Shown piece after piece: positions 27,084 to 37,116 of a stretch of DNA of 64,000 bases (its first letter is position 1; every line of letters begins with the position of its first letter). Made by a program: the position numbers and the translations under genes. Source of the stretch: Bacteroides zhangwenhongii (lineage in GTDB: Bacteria; Bacteroidota; Bacteroidia; Bacteroidales; Bacteroidaceae); contig NZ_CP059856.1 of NCBI RefSeq assembly GCF_009193325.2, positions 744,001 through 808,000 of the forward strand, written 5' to 3'. The notes under the pieces were generated by a model. It searched no databases and was not told the DNA's origin. It saw nothing but the letters and a program-made list of their open reading frames with translations.

Positions 27084-28256
27084 TTAGTTTAGCCATAATA
27101 AAGGGTGTCGGATAGGAAGGTTGCGTATCACTTCCTCATTGGTAGGGAAATGTTCCAGCTTCTTCCATGTCTGAAAGTAGTCTTTTCGGTAGTGATGTAT
27201 GCTGCCGAATAGCAAGAACGGATGCGCAACAGGCCATTCTTCCCAAAACATGATGTCCGGTTGGTGTTTCCACGAGTTTTTGTCTTTCACAAAAGGAAAC
27301 AGCCAGGCAATTCCTTTTTCGATATTCCGTCCGTCTGTTGTGGTGTAGTCCCATAGATTTTCTTCGGGAGTTGTCAAGAGATGACAAAGAGTAGTCATTG
27401 CGTCCAGATTAAAAAGAGAGTAACCGTAAGGTTTGGTGCGTTCCAGTTCTAAGGGAAAACTGCCGTTAGCGGCCATCTGATTGGGGAGCAATACTGTCCG
27501 GTAACGTTCGCGGCAGAAATGAATCATTTCTTCATTCTGCGTGAATAAGGCGAAGGCAGCGGCTTGCATAGTCCAACAAGTGCCGTGATTATTTTTGGCT
27601 TCCATCTCATTGATTCCGTAACGGTGGGTAGACATCCAGGTCAGATAGTCGGAAAACCACAGGCGGATCGTTCTCAGTTCCTTTTCTTCGATGATTCCCT
27701 GAGCTTCCATTAACCGGAGTGACTGCACGACTTCAATCAGATGAATGGTATCGATGATTCCGATTCCGCGTCCGGTAGCTATACCTTTGATAGCTTGTGC
27801 ATACAAGAGATTAGGGTTCATCATTGTCTCTTGATCGACAAACCAGGCACGGATATGACGCATGGCGGCTTCTGTATATTTTTTGTCACCTGTCAGTAAC
27901 CAGGCAGAGGTCAGGTCGCCTACCAACTGGCTGAATCGTATCATGGCATGACGGTGAGCGGTGAAGTTGTCCGGATTCGTTTCTCCATCACGACGGATGA
28001 ACGGACCGTCCGGGTCTTGAGGGTTTGCCCACCAATAATCACCTTCGGAATAGAAGTCGTGAATGCCTCCTGCGCTTCTTTGAGCGCGGGCAGCAGTGAC
28101 GGTCACAGGTACGGACTCTAATGCTGCGTCTGCCCGTTGCAGGGTTTCTGCTTGTAGGAGTCGGCGTACTTGTTCTTTCACATCTTCTTTAGCCGTCACC
28201 GTGGTGAGGCCGAAGAGTATCATTAATAATCCTATTGAAATTCTTAATCTGTTCAT
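27084..28256 (-). CDS. Alginate-lyase superfamily polysaccharide lyase (PL5/PL38-like), copy 1
   Basis: From the ATG at 28256 the protein has 390 residues, begins with a signal peptide (MNRLRISIGLLMILFGLTTVTA) and overlaps the GH2 stop as ATGA, which supports this start over the longer open frame to 28316. It shares with the neighbouring copy the segments YWWANPQDPDGPFIRRDGE, MMNPNLLYAQAIKGIATGRGIGIIDT (given here in part), MEAKNNHGTCW and ELERTKPYGYSLFNLD. The pair evidently arose by duplication but is now quite divergent, so the two may prefer different uronic acid linkages or chain ends. Confidence 0.85.
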   Translation of the reverse strand: MNRLRISIGLLMILFGLTTVTAKEDVKEQVRRLLQAETLQRADAALESVPVTVTAARAQRSAGGIHDFYSEGDYWWANPQDPDGPFIRRDGETNPDNFTAHRHAMIRFSQLVGDLTSAWLLTGDKKYTEAAMRHIRAWFVDQETMMNPNLLYAQAIKGIATGRGIGIIDTIHLIEVVQSLRLMEAQGIIEEKELRTIRLWFSDYLTWMSTHRYGINEMEAKNNHGTCWTMQAAAFALFTQNEEMIHFCRERYRTVLLPNQMAANGSFPLELERTKPYGYSLFNLDAMTTLCHLLTTPEENLWDYTTTDGRNIEKGIAWLFPFVKDKNSWKHQPDIMFWEEWPVAHPFLLFGSIHHYRKDYFQTWKKLEHFPTNEEVIRNLPIRHPLLWLN

Positions 28257-30725
28257 TGTGCATTCAATTGAGTGTAAACGGTTTTGATTCCGGCTGATTG
28301 AACGGATACGTAACAAGCGTTGGTTACTTGGGCACGTATCATTGCTTTTCCATTATAGGCTTGTACTTTGCGTGATCCGGTCGAAGTACCCAAGTTTTGA
28401 AGTAGTTTTCCGTCTCCGGCAATTTCAAATGAGATGATGTTAGCTGCGTCCAGACAGGGAACTCCTTTTTCATCGGTCAACTGTGCTTCAACACGAACGA
28501 TATTGTTACCTTCAGGATGATGTGTCACCTTTAATTGTTTCGGTTCTCCCCATTCGCTGGTTTGATAAGCAACGGTGATCTCATCGGAAACGGTTTCCTT
28601 ACTTTTTACGGCTACCGCTTTCAAATGATTATTTCCTTCACGCAATATACTTTTCCAGCGAAGTCCGGCTGCCGGAAAGTCCTGGCTGTTCCGCTGTTTT
28701 ATGCCTTGGCTGACTCCATTGACAAACAGTTCTACTGCCGGACAGTTGGAGTATACCAGTATTTCTTTAGGTTCGTTTGCGGCCCCCCAGCGTGTCGGCC
28801 ATGTGTGACCGTAGATGTGTATCATCGGCTTCTCCGTCCAATAAGACTGGAATACATAAAACACTTCCTTCTTGGTGAAGTCCCGTTCGATTACTCCCTT
28901 TTGATTGACGTATGGTACCGGATTTTCCGGTCGTAGAGGAGTGGAGAAATCTTTGAAAGGCCAATAGGCTGTTCCTGTCAGCCAAGTCATGGTTTCCTGT
29001 TCTTTCAAGTGCCAGTCCACTAGTTTTACAATATAGGATTCCGACCAGTCACCGTCTCTCGATGCGCGGGCGTCACCGCCAACGAAGGAGAAGTCTCCTG
29101 CGCGTTCATCGGCTCCGGCTCCGACAGGAATGCCGCCCAATGATTTGAAAGGGTCCTCCGAATGTCTTCGGGCATGAGAGTCACCGCCCCATTCCACATG
29201 CAGGAAGTGTTTAACCTGTTTCATCTCTTTCTCGGAGGTAGGCTTGTAGTCGGTGAATTGCCCGCGATACCAGCCTGCCCAGATGGAAGGGGAATATACA
29301 TCGACAATATCTTTACAGAAGTCGCACCGGCGGATAGAAGTGACACGTGACGGATCCAGACGGTGTGCCAGGTCATTCAGTTCTTTCATAAAGGCGCGTA
29401 TCTGTGATTGCTCGAAAGTCGGGAAATCATTCGGCCAGTCATTCTCATTGCCCAGTCCCCAAAGAATTACAGAAGGATGGTTGTAGTGCTGATTTATCAT
29501 GTTTGTGAGCATTCGTCGGGCTTGTGCTTGGTAGCTCTCTCCACCCAAGCCACCGCGGCACCAAGGGATTTCTTCCCAAACGAGAATGCCCAGCTCGTCA
29601 CACAGGCGGAGAATGATATTCGATTGTTGGTAATGTCCCAAACGGATGAAGTTGACGCCCATTTCTTTCATCATCTTTATTTCCGTTACCATTTGCTCTT
29701 CTGTCATGGCAGCGCCTACGCCGGCATGATCTTCGTGGCGGTGGGTACCTTTTAGTAACAGGCGTTTGCCGTTCAGTTTGAAAGGCCCATAGTCTACAAA
29801 CTCGAAATGGCGAAAGCCAATTTGTTCTGTTACGGTTTGTTCACCTTCAGTAGTTTTGAGAGTGAACTCGCAGGTGTATAGCTGAGGCTGCTCCGGGCTC
29901 CAAAGTAGCGGGCTTTTGACAACAATGTCGAATAGTCGCACTTCTCCTAAGGGAAGAACATCCGTGACAGTCTGTTCGGCTACTTTCTTGCCGTTCGGGT
30001 CTTTCAGTGTGAGGTGCACCGTGGCTTGGCGGGTATCATCCGGATTATAGAAGTTGGCTTGCACTTTCAGGTTTGCATTCTTTAAATCTTTTTGCACCGG
30101 AGTCTCCAGTTTGAAACTACTGAAAGAAAGCGTAGGTTGATAAACTAGATTAACGTTAAAGTCCGCCGTACACATTGAAGTCCGATAAATCTGAAGGAAT
30201 CATTTCCGTATCTCTTGAATTATCGCAACGGATAGATAAAGGTATTTTTCCGTTGAAACGCTTCCGGCAGTCGGGATTGGCCAATGCCTGCCGGATAGCC
30301 TCTGTGATGTCGACGCTCCATTCATCGTAACCGCCTACATGGCTACCGACTTTTTGTGTGTAGATATATACTTCTGTTTTTTGTCCGGCTCCTTCGAATT
30401 CGAGGATAGTACGGCCATTGACTGAGGGATTCTGAATATCGAGTAAAGTACGATACCATCCGGGACCCTGGTAATAGTTGACATCCGGATCTACAGCGTC
30501 TTCCGCATTGAAGCAGTGAGGAAGGGTAACCGGTTGCCAGATGGGCACAGCTTCCGAAGAACCGGGTGCTACCATGCGTACAGCTTCCCAGATGCTTCCG
30601 AGATCACCTTTGAGATATTCCCATTGGTCGGTCAGGCGGATTCTTTGGTTGGTAGGAATCCGGGCACTTATCGGTAGAGCGAATGTTATAAGGGCTGTCA
30701 ATATGTAGATAATTGTTTTTTTCAT
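28253..30725 (-). pseudogene. GH2 beta-glycosidase split by a frameshift near 30156
   Basis: Two fragments together make one family 2 glycoside hydrolase. The N-terminal piece (30725 down to 30156, 189 residues) has a signal peptide and the sugar-binding domain, ending SDFNVYGGL then a TAA stop. The other piece (28253-30175) resumes in the +1 frame at VNLVYQP and contains the immunoglobulin-like and TIM-barrel domains. The acid/base Glu is in WGLGNEND and the nucleophile Glu in HVEWGGDS, both intact. GH2 proteins read GG(I/L)(Y/F)R at this junction; the Y-R pair is missing. A small deletion is the simplest explanation. The stop lies in the context CTT-TAA-C. Activity would be beta-galactosidase or beta-glucuronidase type; which cannot be told. 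Confidence 0.85.
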
Positions 30726-30746
30726 GGTCTGTATAAGTGATGATGA

Positions 30747-31991
30747 TTAGAGTTGTTCTCCTTTTTCCAATTTGTTTTTACGAAGCAGGGCTTCGAGGAA
30801 ATAATAATCGGCATATACGATAGGTACATCAATTTCGCTGTCGTGAGGTTTGGAACCGGTACTGTGGAGTAGCAAGAATCCGTTGTCTCCATTCTGTTGT
30901 GCACGGTAGCTGGCAGTGAGATTCTCTAAAATCCGATCGGCTTCCTGTTTGTAGAGATCCTTGTTTTCCGGTACGTAGGTGCTCAGCTCATAGAGTGCGG
31001 AGGCTATACAGGTTGCTGCAGATGCATCGCGTGGTTCGTCCGGTATTTCAGGAGCATTGAAATCCCAGTAAGGAATCAGGTCTTTGGGTAGGTTGGGATG
31101 GGTGAAGATGTATCTTTCTACCTGTTTTGCCTGTTCCAGAAATTCGGGGAGTCCGGTTTCACGATAACATAGAGTGTAGCCATATAGTGCCCATGCTTGT
31201 CCGCGTGCCCATGCCGAGTCGTCGGAATATCCTTGATGGGTGACTTTACAAATCGGGCTACCGGTGATCGTGTCGTAATTGACCACGTGGTATGTACTGA
31301 AGTCATCGCGGAAATGATTTTTCATCGTAGTCCGTGCATGACTGACTGCTATATTATAAAAGGTGGAATCGTTCGTTTCGCGAGAAGCCCAAAACAATAA
31401 CTCCAGATTCAGCATATTGTCGATGATCACGGGACATTCCCATTGGTCGGCGTGATGATCCCAAGAACGGATGCAGCCTATGTTGGGTTTGAAACGGGTA
31501 ATCAGAGTCCGGGCAGATTCGATAAGTATATCTTTATAGGTAGGGTTACCGGTCAGACGGTAGCCGTTGCCATAGCTGCAATACATTTTGAAACCCATAT
31601 CGTGTGTAGTGCCGTTTTTCTTTTCGCGTTCCAGCATTTCAGTATGTTTTTCGGCTTTCTCCTTCCAAAAAGGATCGTGCGTATATTCATATACATACCA
31701 AAGTTCTCCGGGAAAGAATCCGCTCGTCCAGTCTCTGGAAGGTACGAGCTGTAAAGAACCGTCCGGTTCAGTGTTACGTGGGTTGGTAAGCTCACCCCAT
31801 TGTTTGGCGATTCTTTTGTCTCTGCTTTCTTGGGATTCGTTTGCACGCGCTTCATCTATTTTAGAAAAAGCATACTTGAATTGTTGTTCGGCAAAAGTAA
31901 AATTAGAAGCAACTAAATTTGACTCTTTGGGAGATTGGCAACCAACTAAAGCGGCCACTCCGATGCTAAGGGCTAAAAGATTATGTTTCAT
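30747..31991 (-). CDS. GH88 unsaturated glucuronyl (uronyl) hydrolase, lipoprotein
   Basis: Removes the 4,5-unsaturated uronic acid left at the non-reducing end by polysaccharide lyases. It has 414 residues with a lipobox LVGC (Cys18), so it is membrane-anchored. Family motifs are DWTSGFFPGELW, HDMGF (D131) and IIDNMLNLELL (D191), the two Asp corresponding to the catalytic pair of Bacillus UGL. GYSDDSAWARGQAWALYG and PRDASAATCIASALYEL follow. It is the first gene of the PUL 1 enzyme operon after the regulator, with a TACATTTG promoter element and repeated sequence motifs upstream. It pairs logically with the two downstream lyases. Confidence 0.94.
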   Translation of the reverse strand: MKHNLLALSIGVAALVGCQSPKESNLVASNFTFAEQQFKYAFSKIDEARANESQESRDKRIAKQWGELTNPRNTEPDGSLQLVPSRDWTSGFFPGELWYVYEYTHDPFWKEKAEKHTEMLEREKKNGTTHDMGFKMYCSYGNGYRLTGNPTYKDILIESARTLITRFKPNIGCIRSWDHHADQWECPVIIDNMLNLELLFWASRETNDSTFYNIAVSHARTTMKNHFRDDFSTYHVVNYDTITGSPICKVTHQGYSDDSAWARGQAWALYGYTLCYRETGLPEFLEQAKQVERYIFTHPNLPKDLIPYWDFNAPEIPDEPRDASAATCIASALYELSTYVPENKDLYKQEADRILENLTASYRAQQNGDNGFLLLHSTGSKPHDSEIDVPIVYADYYFLEALLRKNKLEKGEQL

Positions 31992-32036
31992 ATTTTCATA
32001 TTTGTTTCCATATTATTATTTCTAAGTAGGATGTTG

Positions 32037-32044
32037 CAAATGTA
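32037..32044 (-). promoter_or_regulatory. Candidate -7 element of the PUL 1 operon (GH88 onward)
   Basis: The reverse strand reads TACATTTG, matching TAnnTTTG, about 46 bases before the GH88 start. No -33 TTTG box is present, as expected for a promoter needing an activator. Confidence 0.5.
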
Positions 32045-32090
32045 TGGAAACAGTGCGAATTTGGTTTGTCTGGTAGTACCGTAAGTTTAT

Positions 32091-32167
32091 AAAATCATCC
32101 CATTCTTGTATAGGACAATCGCTTCTGTGACGTTCTTGGAACGATTTTTATAACTTGGAATGATTTT
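32091..32167. promoter_or_regulatory. Repeated motif GGRAYGATTTT, candidate HTCS operator
   Basis: CTTGGAACGATTTT (32135-32148) and CTTGGAATGATTTT (32154-32167) are direct repeats with a 19-bp period and one difference. An inverted copy, GGGATGATTTT on the reverse strand, lies at 32091-32101. All lie upstream of the GH88 -7 element, and the last overlaps the stop codon of the regulator gene. Direct half-sites suit AraC-type DNA-binding domains. Confidence 0.5.
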
Positions 32168-35100
32168 ACAAACCTTTGATGTATTCGGTGGGCGAGACTC
32201 CGTAGGTAGCTTTGAAACATTTGGTGAAATAGGCAAGTGTACTGAATCCGGTGGCTATTGAGACTTCTGTTATGTTCATGTCCGTTTCTTTCAGTAATTG
32301 CGCAGCTACTTCAAGACGCTTGTGGCGAATCAGGTCATTCAGAGATAAATCTGTCACTGCTTTGAGCTTGCGGTAGAAGTTACTTCGGCTGAATCCCATC
32401 TCGTCGCATATCAACTCAACTTTTAAGTCCGGGTTGGCAAGATGACTTTCTATAATCTCGAATAATTTCTGCATGAATTTATCATCGGCGGAACTGGCTT
32501 CGATACCCATTGACTGGAGAGAGAAGTTTTTTCCATACATTGATTTCAGTTTTTCCCGTTGCGTCAGCAGGTTGTAAATTCGTATTAGCAGCACATCTAT
32601 ATTGAACGGCTTTACTATATAATCATCAGCCCCCGAAAGGAAACCTTCTTTGACGTGCATTACCATAGTGCGGGCTGTAAGTAGAATTACCGGAATGTGT
32701 CCCGTCTGCAGATCATTCTTTATCATGGAACAGAGTTTCAGTCCATCGACTCCCGGCATCATGATGTCTGTCACAACTAAATCGGGAAACTCTTTCAGTA
32801 CGATATTGAAGGCTTCGGAGCCGTTATCCGCTTCGAGTATCCGGTAATGGCGTTCAAGATGTTCTTTCACATAGCTGCGTATGTCCTCATTGTCTTCCAC
32901 TAGCAGGATTGTCTTGCCTTTCAAAAAAGGAAGTTCCTCTTCAGAGTCAAGAGCTTGCCCGACTACTGCCTGCTCTTCCTGTACATCTTCGGGTTGGGTA
33001 TTTTTCGTGTCTTCCTCTGTTGGTTGCACCTGCTCATTATTCGGAAGTATGATAGTGAATATGCTTCCTTTCGGCTGATTAGAGTCCACACTAATTGTGC
33101 CGTGATGTAAATGTACGATGGATTGTGTCAGACTTAGGCCGATACCTGTTCCGTTTACGTTATCATTGACAGTCTGTGGGGTATTGACTTGATAGAACGG
33201 ATCGAAAATATGGGTACGGGCATTTTCCGGAATTCCTTTCCCTGTGTCCGCTACCTGGATGATGACACGATTGTCGGGGGCCGTTATTAGTCTTAAAGAA
33301 ACTGTTTCTCCTAAAGAAGTGAATTTAAAAGCATTTGAAAGCAGGTTGAATATAGCTTTTTCCAGCAGACTTTGGTCGAAATACACAGGGATTTCCCCTT
33401 CTGGAGCTTCATATTGGAAAGTAATCTGTTTGCTTTCCGCTATTTGTTTGAAGGTGTAATAAATTTCAAGCAGGAAAGCATTCAGATCCGAGTGGGTAAG
33501 TTTCAATGTGAGGCTACCGCTTTGATTTTTTTGCAAATCCATTAATTGATTGACCAGCAACAACAGGCGGCGGGCATTCTTTAATACCAAATCCAGTTTG
33601 GTTTTGATAAAGAGGGGAACTTCTGCCTGACGTACCAGCTCATCGATAGGGCTGATAATCAGAGTTAGCGGTGTGCGCAATTCATGTGAGAAGTTGGTGA
33701 AAAGCCGGATTTTGGTTTGATGAAATTCCTCCATCCGTTGCTTTTCCATTTGTCGCATCCGCAGGTTCAGTTCCAGCTTGTGCTTGCTGTACATATAATA
33801 TCCGATGGTGTAGGTGATTCCTATAAACAACAACGCGTAGATGATATAAGCCCAAGTTGTTTTCCACCAAGGAGAAAGGATTACTATTTCCAAAGTCTTT
33901 CCTTGAGAGTTCCATACACCGTCATTGTTGGAGGCAATGACGTGGAATGTATATTTGCCGGGAGCAATATTGGTATAGAAAGCTTCTTTACGGGTTCCTA
34001 CATGGTTCCAGTCTTGGTCATGGCCTATTAATTTATAAGCATATTGATTCTGTTCGTGCAGGATATAGTTCAGGGCGCAATATGCAATAGAGAAATTATT
34101 CTGGTTGTAGGCGAGGGTAACCGTTTCAGCATCGTCCGGGTTGGTCTCCAATAATTGGCTTTTATCACCCGGTTGTACAACTTTATTGTTAACAGTCAAT
34201 CGGGTAAGCACTACCGGTGGCATCATATTATTCTTAATCAATGAACGGGGAGTGAAAGAGAGAAATCCGTTGCTTCCACTAAAATAGACTTCTCCATTGG
34301 GCAAGCAGATACCTCCTTGGGGGGTAAACTCCAATGTTTCGAGTCCGGCAAAACAGTCATAGGTATGCACTTTTCCTGTTTTTGTATTTATTTCGGTAAT
34401 GCCGTTATCTATGCTTGCCCATATATTCTGATTATATTCCACCAGGGTATATACTTCCTCATTCGCCAATCCTTCTTTTGCACCGATATGGCGGATGATT
34501 CCTTTACCTTCCTGATACTGATAAATTCCTGCGCCGGAAGTTCCTATCCATATCTCACCGTTCTTTTTTCTCAGTATACCGGTGATATAATTGTTCTCCA
34601 GTTTACGGGACGGTTCTTTTTCTTCTGTTGAATATCGTATCAAGGTTCTTTTTTCCGTATCATATTCGTAAAGTCCGAATGAACGCGTCCCGATCAGGTA
34701 TACGTTTTCACGAAGCGGCAGAAATGCCCGTATACTGGAGAAACCAATTGTTTCTCCAGTATCTCCGATAGGGAATTTACGGGTTACCTTTTTATCTTTC
34801 GTAATTCTGACCAGTCCCTGGCGGGAAGTCGTTCCTAGCCAGATAGTTTCTTTTGCATCGCGATAAATAGTATAAATACCTAGATTTTTCTCTTTGAACT
34901 GGTGGATAAGTGAAAAACGTTTTGTCGGAATGTGGAAGCAATACAGTCCGCCGTTATTTGTTCCACACCAGATATTTTCTCCTTCTACCATCAGAGATTT
35001 GATGATATTCTTATTATGCATCCCTACAGGATGTTCTAATAGATAATTGGCGTATTCTTTTGTGACCGGATTGAATTGCAATAGCCCGCCACCTTCTGTT

Positions 35101-36269
35101 GCTATCCAAAGGGAATTGGAACTATATACCATCGGACCGAAAATGTTATATAGCTTTTGCTCACTGCTTTCTAAGGGGTGGTAGAATATAAAACGGTTAT
35201 TAAGAGGATTATAATAATTAACCCCACCGGAATAAGTTCCTACCCATAATGTTCCGGCACGGTCTACACATAAGCTGCGTACAGAAAAGTGGCTTAGATT
35301 ATTACGATTTGCTTCGAATGTATTGTATTGGGTGATGACGTCATTCGTCAGATTGAGAACGCTCAGACCATCGAATGTTCCGATTATCAGCCGTTGGTTT
35401 TGTTCCTGAATACAACGAATGTAATTATCCGTCAGCCCACTGTTATGCTTTGAAAAAGTGACAATGGTCTGTTGGTCCGGGTTCCATTTATTCAGCCCTT
35501 TCATATCCGTACCTATCCATATCTGATGCTGTGAGTCTTCAAAAATGCAACTGATGGTATTATCGGAAAGGGAAGGAGTGCTCTCTTTGTTCAGCTTTTT
35601 TATGATATTCAGGTTTTTATCGCATATCAGCAGACCTTTGTTATGAGTGCCTATGTAGAGTTTTTCCTCCTTATCTATATATAGAGAGGTGATCGATTCC
35701 CGTTCCAACAGTCCGTCAAAAGTTATGGGCTGGAATGTATTCTTTTCCGGCATCCAACGGCAGAGTCCCAAACGTGTGCCTATCCATAGCTCTCCTGACT
35801 TATTCAAACAGAGCGAAAGTATCCTGTTACTGGGAAGTGACGGATAATCTGCTACCTGATAATTGGTGATAAGATTGGTCTTTTGATTGAGATAATTCAG
35901 TCCGTTGGTCGTTCCAATCCAAAGGCCTCCATGAATATTATCCGGCAGTAGTTTGGTGATGTGATTGTCTGTTAAGGAATTGGTGTTTTGATTGCTGTGT
36001 TTGTAAATAGTGAAAGTGGCTCCATCATATTTATTCAGTCCGTTACGGGTGGCAAACCACATATATCCTTTGGCGTCTTGACAAATATCGAGTACGGATA
36101 ACTGTGATAAGCCGTTGTTCAGATTGATTGTTGAAAAGTTGAATGCCCGGTTTTCTTCCGCATACGAAAGGGTATTGCCGAAAGACAATAGAGAGATGAA
36201 GAAAAATAGATAAAAAGTATAGGATTGTTTTCGTTTAGTAAATAGATTGATAAGGTTATTTTTTATCAT
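32166..36269 (-). CDS. Hybrid two-component system sensor/regulator of PUL 1
   Basis: Single-chain periplasmic sensor, histidine kinase and DNA-binding regulator, 1367 residues from the ATG at 36269. In order: signal peptide or N-terminal anchor (to about 37), two beta-propellers made of Reg_prop repeats (WIGT-x-x-G-L motifs, about 45-670), a Y_Y_Y domain (about 690-790) and a transmembrane helix (about 800-820). The kinase has H862 in FSHELRTP, the N box NLLSNAFKF and the G boxes DTGKGI and GTGIGLSL. A receiver (D1168 in VVTDIMMPG) and a C-terminal AraC-type HTH (YFTKCFKATYGVSPTEY) follow. It overlaps the upstream solute-binding gene by 14 bp and lies immediately before GH88. It probably binds an oligosaccharide product and activates PUL 1. 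Confidence 0.96.
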   Translation of the reverse strand: MIKNNLINLFTKRKQSYTFYLFFFISLLSFGNTLSYAEENRAFNFSTINLNNGLSQLSVLDICQDAKGYMWFATRNGLNKYDGATFTIYKHSNQNTNSLTDNHITKLLPDNIHGGLWIGTTNGLNYLNQKTNLITNYQVADYPSLPSNRILSLCLNKSGELWIGTRLGLCRWMPEKNTFQPITFDGLLERESITSLYIDKEEKLYIGTHNKGLLICDKNLNIIKKLNKESTPSLSDNTISCIFEDSQHQIWIGTDMKGLNKWNPDQQTIVTFSKHNSGLTDNYIRCIQEQNQRLIIGTFDGLSVLNLTNDVITQYNTFEANRNNLSHFSVRSLCVDRAGTLWVGTYSGGVNYYNPLNNRFIFYHPLESSEQKLYNIFGPMVYSSNSLWIATEGGGLLQFNPVTKEYANYLLEHPVGMHNKNIIKSLMVEGENIWCGTNNGGLYCFHIPTKRFSLIHQFKEKNLGIYTIYRDAKETIWLGTTSRQGLVRITKDKKVTRKFPIGDTGETIGFSSIRAFLPLRENVYLIGTRSFGLYEYDTEKRTLIRYSTEEKEPSRKLENNYITGILRKKNGEIWIGTSGAGIYQYQEGKGIIRHIGAKEGLANEEVYTLVEYNQNIWASIDNGITEINTKTGKVHTYDCFAGLETLEFTPQGGICLPNGEVYFSGSNGFLSFTPRSLIKNNMMPPVVLTRLTVNNKVVQPGDKSQLLETNPDDAETVTLAYNQNNFSIAYCALNYILHEQNQYAYKLIGHDQDWNHVGTRKEAFYTNIAPGKYTFHVIASNNDGVWNSQGKTLEIVILSPWWKTTWAYIIYALLFIGITYTIGYYMYSKHKLELNLRMRQMEKQRMEEFHQTKIRLFTNFSHELRTPLTLIISPIDELVRQAEVPLFIKTKLDLVLKNARRLLLLVNQLMDLQKNQSGSLTLKLTHSDLNAFLLEIYYTFKQIAESKQITFQYEAPEGEIPVYFDQSLLEKAIFNLLSNAFKFTSLGETVSLRLITAPDNRVIIQVADTGKGIPENARTHIFDPFYQVNTPQTVNDNVNGTGIGLSLTQSIVHLHHGTISVDSNQPKGSIFTIILPNNEQVQPTEEDTKNTQPEDVQEEQAVVGQALDSEEELPFLKGKTILLVEDNEDIRSYVKEHLERHYRILEADNGSEAFNIVLKEFPDLVVTDIMMPGVDGLKLCSMIKNDLQTGHIPVILLTARTMVMHVKEGFLSGADDYIVKPFNIDVLLIRIYNLLTQREKLKSMYGKNFSLQSMGIEASSADDKFMQKLFEIIESHLANPDLKVELICDEMGFSRSNFYRKLKAVTDLSLNDLIRHKRLEVAAQLLKETDMNITEVSIATGFSTLAYFTKCFKATYGVSPTEYIKGL

Positions 36270-37116
36270 AGTATTTCTTGTAAATCTTTTGATATTCTTC
36301 TTCCTTCTGGAATCTATCCAGCCATGCATTCAAACTGTCGAGTAAGACAGGTGATTGTTTGCTGACTGCCCATGAGTAGAATTGTGTGAAACTGATTGCC
36401 GTATTGATATCTATTTGTGGCAAAGAATCTGCAGCAGCCCGTGCGATACTTTCATCACATACGGCATAGTCGATGTCTCCATGTGCCACGAGTGAAATCA
36501 ATTGTTCCGAGCCGTATTTTTCTATTTCCTTTATATAAATGGTATCTCCAATCTCATTTCCCAAGTTCTGAATACGCAAGATTGACGGGGAACCCTTTAT
36601 GACATGGAGTGTTCTTTGCGCTAAATCCAACTGACTGCGTATGTAGAGGGAATCGTTTTCTCCGGTTGCTTTCCGTTGCACTAACACTTGTTTGTTGAGT
36701 ACGATGGGAGAGGTGAGCAGTAAAGAATCCTTCAATTTGCTGGTTGCTAATATACCGTATGCTATTACGTCATAACGGTCCTCGCTCAATCCTCTCAGAC
36801 GATCTTCAAAACTCATATAAGGGCTGATGTCAACTCTTAGTCCTTTATCTCGGCCGAATGCCTGTATCAGTTCATAATTAAACCCTGCAACCGTATCCCC
36901 GTCTACATAAAAACTGATGGAATTGTACTCTGTTGCTACACGTAATACACCTTCTCTGATAATATCTGCATAGTCGCGTGGGGGAAGCGGTTGTTTTTGC
37001 TGATTGTCGCATCGACGGAAACAGAAGAACAATGCCAGTACGATAATTACAGGTATCAGATATCTAAGCAATCTTATTTTGGGGCGTGTCACCATAAGCT
37101 GTAGAAGTTTTATCAA
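36256..37116 (-). CDS. Membrane-anchored protein with a type-3 solute-binding domain
   Basis: A 286-residue protein with one N-terminal transmembrane segment (about 19-35, IPVIIVLALFFCFRRC), followed by a periplasmic-binding-protein domain of the SBP_bac_3 type. Segments include GVLRVATEYNSISFYVDGDTVAGFNYELIQAF, YDVIAYGILAT and DYAVCDESIA. Related domains bind amino acids or form the sensory half of MltF-type transglycosylases, but no transglycosylase domain is present here. No ABC transporter genes are near. It overlaps the porin stop by 4 bp (ATGA) and the regulator start by 14 bp, so the three are translationally linked. Ligand and function are unknown. Confidence 0.85.
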   Translation of the reverse strand: MIKLLQLMVTRPKIRLLRYLIPVIIVLALFFCFRRCDNQQKQPLPPRDYADIIREGVLRVATEYNSISFYVDGDTVAGFNYELIQAFGRDKGLRVDISPYMSFEDRLRGLSEDRYDVIAYGILATSKLKDSLLLTSPIVLNKQVLVQRKATGENDSLYIRSQLDLAQRTLHVIKGSPSILRIQNLGNEIGDTIYIKEIEKYGSEQLISLVAHGDIDYAVCDESIARAAADSLPQIDINTAISFTQFYSWAVSKQSPVLLDSLNAWLDRFQKEEEYQKIYKKYYDKK

